Of a DNA stretch of 5,202 bases, positions 1 through 4,868 are shown one piece after another; the stretch's first letter is position 1; each line of letters begins with the position of its first letter. Where the stretch lies: the NCBI GenBank assembly GCA_036272735.1, contig DATAYF010000163.1, positions 1 through 5,202 of the forward strand. The letters are read 5' to 3'. This DNA comes from DATAYF01 sp036272735 (GTDB lineage: Bacteria; Chloroflexota; Ktedonobacteria; Ktedonobacterales; Ktedonobacteraceae). The position numbers were made by a program, and so were the translations under genes. Below the pieces are notes generated by a model. The model saw only the letters and a list, made by a program, of their open reading frames with translations, had not been told where the DNA came from and made no database searches.

Positions 1-47
1 CACGCTCTCATGCACTTTACCAGGTATTCATCGCCCAATCAACCAAC

Positions 48-1217
48 TCAGGCGTGGGGAAGCTGCGCGGGTGCGGGCGAGATGGCGATGTTACTAAACG
101 TAGCCATTGCTCCCTTTGACGTATCTCCATTGCTCAAGAAGAGGTTTATTGATCCGCTGGTGAAATTGCTATCTGTTACAGTTTTCACCGTCTGACCATT
201 GAACTGGAGCACCAACAAGGGGCCTTTCATCATCAGCGTCATGGTGTTGGGCTGGCCTTGCGCGTGGATGGAACTGGTATGTGCAAGGCTAGCCAGGTTT
301 GTAAATTTGAGCTTATTGCCATCCTTTGGATCGGGCGTGATTTTGATGATGTCGTAGGCGCCATCGCCGTAGATTTCCGCTACATATCCCTGGTTCCCCT
401 GATTACTGGTTCGCACCTGTAGACCAGCGCTATCGTTCAGGTCGCCTTGTACAAACGTAAAGGTGGTGGAAACCGCAAAATCATTGGGTACTTGCGTTGC
501 TGGAACGGGTTCCTGAAAGATGCGGTGGTTGGCCTCTTTCATGCTCAGTAGCGAATTGCCAATGGCGGCACCATAACCGGGGCCTGGCTGTATGCTCCAT
601 TTGTTGTGGTTATCGCTGAAGTTATCGCTAAAAATCGACCCTGTGTTTGGTACTGCCGTCGCTGTTATCGATGAATGGGTTGCCGTAGGTGTTGATTTGA
701 CGGTGGTGGATGATTTCGACGAGCCTGCATAGGCCAACAAACCGCCGACAATCAAAATAAGTAGCAGTAAAACACCACCTACAATCCATACTGTGCGGTT
801 AACTTTGCGTGGCTGGGGAGCCTTGGGCATTTGCGGGTAGTAGCCTCCGGGCTGTTGCGAGGCGCTATAGGGATTATTATAGCCGGGATTGCTGTTTTGT
901 CCTGGGGCATAGGGATCGCTATAGCCAGACGGTGGTGGAGGCGGTGCCGCGTTATTGAACTGGCTGCCATAATTTGTATTGTTATTGTATTGCTGCGGCG
1001 CGTTAGGCGCATCATATGAATTTGCGGGTTGGTTGTACGAGGGATACCCTGGTTGCGAAGGTCCGCTAGGACGTGGTGTGGCAAGCTGGGTTGGCGGCAC
1101 ACCATTATTACTGGAACTGTTGGGAAGGCGAGTTCCACAAGTGCTACAGAATGTTTGGTCGGGAGCTTGAAGGATACCACATTGTGGGCAAGGGCGGTAT
1201 GGGGTGGGTGTGCTCAC
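48..1217 (-). CDS. Zinc-ribbon, single-pass membrane protein with extracellular ConA/LamG-like domain
   Basis: This 389-residue protein of unknown function appears complete. Residues 10-27 form a zinc ribbon with two CxxC knuckles (C10, C13, C24, C27; CPQCG and CSTCG). Residues 32-138 are low complexity, rich in Pro, Asn, Gln, Tyr and Ser, including a run of five prolines near 92-96. A basic RKVNR stretch precedes one strong membrane segment (about 143-164), so the ribbon should be cytoplasmic and the C-terminus outside. A Ser/Thr-rich stalk (165-193) leads to a beta-rich domain (about 195-380) that opens with FSDNFSDNHNKW. That opening resembles the start of LamG/DUF1080-type concanavalin-like sandwiches, which often bind glycans. 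The start is GTG, chosen because GAGGAG lies 9 bases upstream and because the zinc ribbon begins right after it. The stop is TGA. A wall-binding or sensory role is inference. The gene is certain; the fold call is moderate. Confidence 0.9.
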   Translation of the reverse strand: MSTPTPYRPCPQCGILQAPDQTFCSTCGTRLPNSSSNNGVPPTQLATPRPSGPSQPGYPSYNQPANSYDAPNAPQQYNNNTNYGSQFNNAAPPPPPSGYSDPYAPGQNSNPGYNNPYSASQQPGGYYPQMPKAPQPRKVNRTVWIVGGVLLLLILIVGGLLAYAGSSKSSTTVKSTPTATHSSITATAVPNTGSIFSDNFSDNHNKWSIQPGPGYGAAIGNSLLSMKEANHRIFQEPVPATQVPNDFAVSTTFTFVQGDLNDSAGLQVRTSNQGNQGYVAEIYGDGAYDIIKITPDPKDGNKLKFTNLASLAHTSSIHAQGQPNTMTLMMKGPLLVLQFNGQTVKTVTDSNFTSGSINLFLSNGDTSKGAMATFSNIAISPAPAQLPHA

Positions 1218-1225
1218 GCTACAAA

Positions 1226-1232
1226 TCTCCTC
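1226..1232 (-). promoter_or_regulatory. Ribosome binding site for the zinc-ribbon gene
   Basis: The minus strand reads GAGGAGA here, with GAGGAG ending 9 bases before a GTG codon at 1217-1215. This is what decides the GTG start, since no in-frame ATG exists near the zinc ribbon. Confidence 0.75.
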
Positions 1233-1251
1233 AATGAAATATTTTTGCTAT

Positions 1252-1261
1252 TTGCATGCAA
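1252..1261. repeat. 10-bp perfect palindrome in the leader of the zinc-ribbon gene
   Basis: TTGCATGCAA is self-complementary. It lies between the predicted transcription start (about 1308) and the Shine-Dalgarno site (1232). A dimeric regulator could bind it, but a 10-bp palindrome in AT-rich sequence may be chance. Confidence 0.3.
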
Positions 1262-1314
1262 TAATATAAGGCCAAAGAAGTAAATATGATGACTGCATTG
1301 CCTTTGCTTTAGAA

Positions 1315-1343
1315 ATTATACTCTGTTGTTGTGATACTGTACA
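1315..1343 (-). promoter_or_regulatory. Sigma70-type promoter of the zinc-ribbon gene
   Basis: On the minus strand a consensus -10 box TATAAT (1320-1315) is preceded, after exactly 17 bases, by TGTACA (1343-1338), which matches the -35 consensus TTGACA at four of six positions. Transcription would start near 1308 and leave a leader of about 90 bases before the GTG start. The -35 box lies inside a short inverted repeat, GTGAT-N9-ATCAC (1331-1349), and the hexamer CTGTAC occurs twice on the plus strand (1337-1342 and 1350-1355). Either could be a regulator site. The box match is seen directly; promoter activity is inferred. Confidence 0.6.
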
Positions 1344-1374
1344 CATCACCTGTACCTGTGCTGCCTTTGGCTGA

Positions 1375-1410
1375 ACAAGCAAAGAGTTTTTGCTAGCGTC
1401 TCTTGCTTGT
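1375..1410 (-). terminator. Hairpin after the penicillin-binding protein gene, probable terminator without U-tract
   Basis: ACAAGCAA (1375-1382) pairs perfectly with TTGCTTGT (1403-1410). GAG (1384-1386) extends the stem by pairing with CTC (1400-1402) across one bulged A at 1383. This makes 11 pairs around a 13-base loop. It begins 31 bases after the stop of the upstream minus-strand gene and precedes the promoter of the next one, the expected place for a terminator. No U-run follows on either strand, so it may instead stabilise the transcript 3' end. A weaker stem, GTGCA-GGGA-TGCAC on the minus strand, lies closer to the stop (about 1422-1435). Confidence 0.45.
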
Positions 1411-1441
1411 AGAAAGAGGTGTGCATCCCTGCACGCTGCTT

Positions 1442-3670
1442 TTAGGGCCTGACAAATTGCTGAATCTTGTGTCCTTGCAAGGCCGTCATCATTGCGTCGT
1501 GCCAGATCGTACCGGCTCCCGTGATACCAATGATATTGTTCATTGGCGAATTGTCGTCGTTCCCTGACCAGACGCCGGTCACCAGATTTGGCGTGTAGCC
1601 AATGGTCAAGTTATCGACGAAGTTGTTGGATGTACCGGTTTTGACGGCGGCCGGTATGACGGTGCTTCCACAGTGATTGTTGACGTACAGGTCCAGTGCG
1701 CTACATGGGAAGAACTCTTTATCGCGTACCGCGTTATCGGCGAGGACGTTCGTCAAGATCCTGGTTGCTTTCTGGTTGACGACCCGTTTCCCGGTGGTTG
1801 GCACTTTATAGATAACCTTGCCCTGAGCACTCGTGACCGTCGTAATCGCGTGCGGTGCAACGTGTACGCCCTCATTGGCGAAGGTGCCATAGGCAGAGGT
1901 TTCGTTGAGCAAATGGACCCCCATGGCTCCTAAGGTAAAGGTCTCGTTTAACGAGCCATTTGTCGGACCAAGCCCGACGTTTTCTGCCGTATTAAAGTCG
2001 TTTTGCACCCCCACATACGGCGAGAGTTCCAGCTTTACCGCGTCAATGTTGAGCGACCAATCTAAAGCTTCACGATAGGTAATCCAACCATAGTGGGTAC
2101 CAGCATAGTTGTCGGGCCGGTAGGGTAACCCATTGTAGTAAAATGTCTGCTGGGCATCGTAGGTCTTTTGATCTGGATTGAGGCCGTGTTCAAAAGCCGT
2201 CAAGTAGGTGAAACCCTTCATCGTCGAGCCAGCCTGCCGGAAGCCCTGGGTGGCGACATCGAACTGGTTGTGAGCCGGATCTATATTGCCGATTAAGGTT
2301 TCAATTGCGCCTGTTTGCGGATTAATCATCACCACTGAAGAATCAGTAATGTGATGCGCGTCTCTGATTGCTGCAATATCACGCTGGGCCTCCTTCAGCA
2401 CACGGGTCTGTAGGTTCGTGTTGACGGTAGTGGTGACGCTCAAACCGGAGCGCGCGAGGTCGCTGATCTTGACGTGGAGATCCTGGGCTAATTCACCCAG
2501 CGCATAATTTGTAAAGCTCGACAAAGCTATCGAGTTTTGCCCCTGGTTCGGAGCATGATATGAAGCGAAGCCAGGCTTGTGGATCTCTATCAACGCCGAG
2601 GTATACTGCTGGTGGGTGATGGTCTTTAGTTTGTACATTTGCTGCAGCACTTCTTGCGTGCGTACCAGGCTCGTTTGTGGATAGGCAATCGGGTTGCGTA
2701 GATCGGGGTTGCTGGGAATACCCGCCAACGTAGCGGCTTGCGCGAGATCTAATTGGTTGGATGCCGGGTTATTTGGCTTATCCGTTAACCCGAAATACGT
2801 TTGTGCGGCAGCTTCAGCACCATAAGAATTATTCGCGTAATACACGGTATTCAGGTACATATCGAGGATTTGTTGTTTGGTATAATAGCGCGTCGCTTCC
2901 GGTGCCAGCTCGATTTCTTGCAATTTGCGCTGAGCCGTACCTGAATTGCCGACGATATTATTTTTGATAAGTTGCTGGGTAATGGTACTCCCGCCAGCCA
3001 CAACGTGCCCGGTACTGACGTCCGAGAGGGCTGCACGTATGATGCCGGTAATGTCATAGCCATTGTTCTTCCAGAAATTTTGATCCTCTATGTCAATTTC
3101 GGCATTTTTTAAATTCTGAGAGATTTTACCGAGCGGTTCTGATGTTTGCACACCCTGGCCGGTGGACTGATATAAAAGATGATGGCTCGTATCGTACATC
3201 TTCAAGTTATCTTTTGGGATGAGGTCCGCCAGCGTCGCGATTTGTGTGTGATACTGTGTGTTCGTCACATTTGATGTCACGGACAAAGACATGATCAAAG
3301 TTGTTGCGAGCGCAATGATCAGCAGCGTACCCACGCCAATAGGGAGGATGGCCCATTTTGTACTTTTGCCTGCGGTGACCGCGTAACGTACATTGCTCAG
3401 GTGAAGGTTCCTGCGCTTCATATGACGCTTGATCCACCAATCTGTGCTGTGCAACGGATTATGCGTAGCCGCGTAATAGACTCCGTGGGGTACCTGGTTT
3501 GGTGTATCGTTGAGTCTCTGGGCTGCGGCTGCCCGGCTATTTGCCGGTAATTTTGCCGCTACTGTTGTCGCGTGTGATTCGCGTTCCTTGTGCTCCTTGC
3601 CCTCGTCCGGTACCAGGAGCGCTTTTTCCTGTGAAGGAGATTCATCTATCTGCTGCCTTCTGCTCGGCAT
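1442..3670 (-). CDS. Class A penicillin-binding protein (bifunctional peptidoglycan glycosyltransferase/transpeptidase)
   Basis: This 742-residue enzyme would polymerise lipid II into glycan strands and cross-link their stem peptides on the outer face of the membrane. Residues 1-105 are a long, charged cytoplasmic tail ending in basic stretches (KRHMKRR), followed by one membrane segment (about 106-131). The GT51 domain (about 150-330) shows EDQNFWKNNG with catalytic Glu195, GGSTITQQLIKN (226-237), RKLQE with Glu252, and ILDMYLN (268-274). The transpeptidase domain (about 410-735) shows GSTMK (nucleophile Ser482, Lys485), SLN (539-541) and KTGT (677-680). It ends soon after the catalytic core, with no PASTA or other C-terminal module. 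Departures from consensus are Asn202 in place of the usual His, Ala259-Thr260 where Leu-Glu is common, and RQAGST for the common RQPGS. C656 and C667 could form a disulfide before KTGT. The ATG start has GAAAGAGG 7 bases upstream. Family is certain; the exact PBP subtype is not assigned. Confidence 0.96.
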   Translation of the reverse strand: MPSRRQQIDESPSQEKALLVPDEGKEHKERESHATTVAAKLPANSRAAAAQRLNDTPNQVPHGVYYAATHNPLHSTDWWIKRHMKRRNLHLSNVRYAVTAGKSTKWAILPIGVGTLLIIALATTLIMSLSVTSNVTNTQYHTQIATLADLIPKDNLKMYDTSHHLLYQSTGQGVQTSEPLGKISQNLKNAEIDIEDQNFWKNNGYDITGIIRAALSDVSTGHVVAGGSTITQQLIKNNIVGNSGTAQRKLQEIELAPEATRYYTKQQILDMYLNTVYYANNSYGAEAAAQTYFGLTDKPNNPASNQLDLAQAATLAGIPSNPDLRNPIAYPQTSLVRTQEVLQQMYKLKTITHQQYTSALIEIHKPGFASYHAPNQGQNSIALSSFTNYALGELAQDLHVKISDLARSGLSVTTTVNTNLQTRVLKEAQRDIAAIRDAHHITDSSVVMINPQTGAIETLIGNIDPAHNQFDVATQGFRQAGSTMKGFTYLTAFEHGLNPDQKTYDAQQTFYYNGLPYRPDNYAGTHYGWITYREALDWSLNIDAVKLELSPYVGVQNDFNTAENVGLGPTNGSLNETFTLGAMGVHLLNETSAYGTFANEGVHVAPHAITTVTSAQGKVIYKVPTTGKRVVNQKATRILTNVLADNAVRDKEFFPCSALDLYVNNHCGSTVIPAAVKTGTSNNFVDNLTIGYTPNLVTGVWSGNDDNSPMNNIIGITGAGTIWHDAMMTALQGHKIQQFVRP

Positions 3671-3677
3671 ACTATAG

Positions 3678-3685
3678 CCTCTTTC
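3678..3685 (-). promoter_or_regulatory. Ribosome binding site for the penicillin-binding protein gene
   Basis: The minus strand reads GAAAGAGG, ending 7 bases before the ATG at 3670-3668. This supports the full-length 742-residue start with its long cytoplasmic tail. Confidence 0.65.
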
Positions 3686-3730
3686 TAGCTAGAAATTTGG
3701 AGTGTGTAGAGAAGAGATACCATCATCTAC

Positions 3731-3773
3731 ATAGATATAATGCCTTTTCGTATAAGCATTTTATATAGATATA
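3731..3773. repeat. Direct repeat ATAGATATA in AT-rich intergenic segment
   Basis: The 9-mer ATAGATATA occurs at 3731-3739 and again at 3765-3773, a spacing of 34 bases, or a little over three helical turns. The segment 3720-3780 is much more AT-rich than the flanking genes. It lies between the penicillin-binding protein start and the plus-strand small ORF, so it is probably the promoter region for one or both. The repeat could be a tandem operator. Low sequence complexity makes chance a real alternative. Confidence 0.35.
3736..3741 (+). promoter_or_regulatory. Possible -10 box reading toward the plus-strand small ORF
   Basis: TATAAT is a consensus -10 box on the plus strand and overlaps the first copy of the ATAGATATA repeat. 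I see no acceptable -35 box 16-18 bases upstream (the sequence there is purine-rich, AAGAGAT). Use as a promoter is therefore uncertain. A start near 3748 would leave a leader of about 79 bases before the small ORF. No well-spaced minus-strand promoter for the penicillin-binding protein could be picked out in this AT-rich stretch. Confidence 0.25.
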
Positions 3774-3826
3774 CGTTTATTGGAACGGAACAGATGTACA
3801 GAAAGTTACGGATGGAGGAAATAACT

Positions 3827-3904
3827 ATGACTATTGTATTGCTAAGAGTATTGAGGCGTTTTGCGTACGGCTGCGGCATACTCTACATGAGTGCAGGCAG
3901 GTGA
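3827..3904 (+). CDS. Possible 25-residue small protein with strong Shine-Dalgarno site
   Basis: An ATG at 3827 opens 25 codons ending in TGA (3902-3904). GGAGG (3814-3818) sits 8 bases upstream, a near-ideal ribosome binding site that an intergenic stretch would not need. The peptide begins MTIVLLRVLRRF and has an N-terminal hydrophobic stretch with three arginines, one Cys (C16) and no acidic residue. It could be a small membrane-associated or leader-type peptide. Codons 20-25 are encoded by the left arm of the long inverted repeat that follows. It is the only plus-strand candidate in the window and points toward the 3' end of the oxygenase gene. I recognise no family. The ORF and its binding site are seen; expression is inferred and could well be wrong. 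Confidence 0.35.
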   Translation: MTIVLLRVLRRFAYGCGILYMSAGR

Positions 3905-3944
3905 TGGGCGGCGCAGCCACTCACCGCCTGCCTGCACTCATGTA
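3884..3944. repeat. Long perfect inverted repeat (17-18 bp arms), possible bidirectional terminator or mobile palindrome
   Basis: TACATGAGTGCAGGCAG (3884-3900) is the exact reverse complement of 3928-3944, and G3901 can pair with C3927 to give 18 pairs. Further partial pairing inside (GTGA 3901-3904 with TCAC 3921-3924, TGG 3905-3907 with CCA 3917-3919) could extend the hairpin toward a small GC-rich loop. It starts 9 bases after the stop of the minus-strand oxygenase gene and covers the last codons of the plus-strand small ORF. It could therefore end transcription from both sides. Neither strand shows a U-run after the stem, which is against a classical intrinsic terminator. The alternative is a dispersed extragenic palindrome of the REP/MITE kind. 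No target-site duplication or transposase is visible. Confidence 0.7.
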
Positions 3945-3953
3945 AACTCTCAC

Positions 3954-4805
3954 TTAAAGGATGGGATTTAATGGGCTGGCAGCGAGATCACCAGGCTTGC
4001 AGCCGGGGAGCCAGGAACGTAGATCATTCTCCTGCGCATCACTATTCGGCTCGGTGACGTGTGCATCGGCGGCGAAATAAATCACGGTCATCACAGCTCG
4101 CATGCGCTGGGTGGTATTGCCAGGTGCGTTATGCAACGTCCAACCATAATGAAAGGTCGCGTCACCGGCTGCCATATCTTGGCCAGGCGTCAACGTCAGG
4201 TGGTTATTCGCGATCAAACGCTCAAATACTGCCTGCGATTCATCGGAAATAGCGAATTGTCCCAGTCCTCCCTTTTTCTGGGAGCCGGAAACAAAGTTCA
4301 TCGGTCCCATATCCACCGATATATCGACGAGCGGCATCCACATCGTAATGGTGTTGGTTGTATTGAGCGGCCAATAGTACTGGTCCTGGTGCCAGGGCGT
4401 CATCCCGCCACTAGCTTCTTTGAACAGGGCCTGATCATGGTACAGGCGTACGCGCTCAACGCCCAGTAGATTGGCGGCAATCTGGGCAAAGCGATGTGCA
4501 ATCACAAAACGCTTCACCGCCTCGTCACGTGCCCACAGGTTGGGGATCTGTAAGAAAGCTTTACCATAGGTATCGCGCTCCTGTAAAGCACGTTTCTCTG
4601 TATTATAGCGTTGTGCGGCCTCATAAATGACCGGGTAATAGGTAGCGATTTCTGAGGGAGAGGCAACGCCACGCAAGAGTATATGACCATTCTGCTGGTA
4701 GCTTGCGGTCTGCTCAGGGGTTACTGTGTATGGCGTCGAGAGGTCCGGCAATTGAGAGAGATCTGGATTTTGCATACGAAGCATTTCCTCCTGCGAATCG
4801 TGCAT
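3954..4805 (-). CDS. Phytanoyl-CoA dioxygenase (PhyH) family Fe(II)/2-oxoglutarate-dependent oxygenase
   Basis: This 283-residue cytosolic enzyme of the PhyH family would hydroxylate a small molecule with O2 and 2-oxoglutarate, releasing succinate and CO2. The substrate cannot be read from the sequence. The iron triad is visible as HQD (His139, Asp141) and distal His225 in LHNAPGN. Arg236, 11 residues after His225, matches the spacing of the arginine that binds 2-oxoglutarate in human PHYH (His264/Arg275). Other family signatures are LYHDQALFKE (121-130), MTPWHQDQYYW (135-145), MGPMNFVSGS (166-175) and a C-terminal WLPGCKPGD followed by SPLNPIL. Length is typical. The start is uncertain: the ATG at 4805 has only AAGAG 10 bases upstream, whereas AGGAGG (4792-4787) lies inside the ORF, 11 bases before Met11 (4775) and 2 before Met8. 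The catalytic fold is unaffected. No pathway neighbour identifies the substrate. Confidence 0.93.
   Translation of the reverse strand: MHDSQEEMLRMQNPDLSQLPDLSTPYTVTPEQTASYQQNGHILLRGVASPSEIATYYPVIYEAAQRYNTEKRALQERDTYGKAFLQIPNLWARDEAVKRFVIAHRFAQIAANLLGVERVRLYHDQALFKEASGGMTPWHQDQYYWPLNTTNTITMWMPLVDISVDMGPMNFVSGSQKKGGLGQFAISDESQAVFERLIANNHLTLTPGQDMAAGDATFHYGWTLHNAPGNTTQRMRAVMTVIYFAADAHVTEPNSDAQENDLRSWLPGCKPGDLAASPLNPIL
4787..4792 (-). promoter_or_regulatory. Strong Shine-Dalgarno inside the annotated oxygenase start region
   Basis: AGGAGG on the minus strand falls within codons 5-7 of the longest oxygenase ORF. It is 11 bases from Met11 at 4775 and 2 bases from Met8 at 4784. The first spacing is slightly long and the second too short, but the match is much better than anything before the ATG at 4805. 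It suggests a shorter protein of 273 residues beginning MQNPDLSQLP. Confidence 0.45.
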
Positions 4806-4810
4806 TGTGA

Positions 4811-4831
4811 ATATACTCTTTTACTGTATAT
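4811..4831. repeat. Inverted repeat ATATAC-N9-GTATAT before the oxygenase gene
   Basis: ATATAC (4811-4816) and GTATAT (4826-4831) are perfect inverted arms separated by 9 bases. The site lies just upstream of the oxygenase start. It overlaps weak minus-strand -10 candidates (TATACA 4830-4825 or TACAGT 4828-4823) that have TTGTTC (4851-4846) upstream. It could be a dimer-binding operator or a leader hairpin. Both promoter boxes are poor, so the gene may instead be read through from the kinase. Confidence 0.35.
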
Positions 4832-4855
4832 GAAAAATGTGAAAAGAACAAGGGG

Positions 4856-4868
4856 TAGCAATGTGCTA
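4856..4868 (-). other. Short hairpin at the kinase stop codon
   Basis: TAGCA (4856-4860) and TGCTA (4864-4868) form a 5-bp stem with a 3-base loop that includes the kinase TAG stop. On the minus strand it is followed by CCCC and then a T-rich stretch (TTGTTCTTTT). This is terminator-like in order, but the stem is short and AT-rich, so I doubt it ends transcription before the oxygenase. Confidence 0.25.

Noticed and set aside
1..47. Possible terminator or further gene after the zinc-ribbon protein
   Set aside because: No stable inverted repeat and no supported reading frame is visible in these few bases; the region continues beyond the window.
779..1180. 133-codon minus-strand open frame overlapping the zinc-ribbon gene
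   Set aside because: It lies in another frame of the low-complexity Asn/Pro-rich linker, which keeps alternate frames open. Its translation has no recognisable domain, and no binding site precedes it.
1673..1933. 86-codon plus-strand open frame antisense to the transpeptidase domain
   Set aside because: It is fully covered by the KTG and SxN region of the penicillin-binding protein and shows no independent coding signs.
3541..3768. 75-codon plus-strand open frame crossing the penicillin-binding protein start
   Set aside because: It overlaps the well-supported ATG and Shine-Dalgarno site of the minus-strand gene, runs into AT-rich promoter-like DNA, and lacks its own ribosome binding site.
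3884..3944. Interpretation of the palindrome as insertion sequence ends or an attachment site
   Set aside because: There is no transposase or integrase nearby, no flanking duplication, and the arms are only 27 bases apart, which fits a hairpin better than element termini.
4059..4469. 136-codon plus-strand open frame antisense to the oxygenase
   Set aside because: The opposite strand encodes all the PhyH motifs over this stretch, and the antisense translation shows no family signature.
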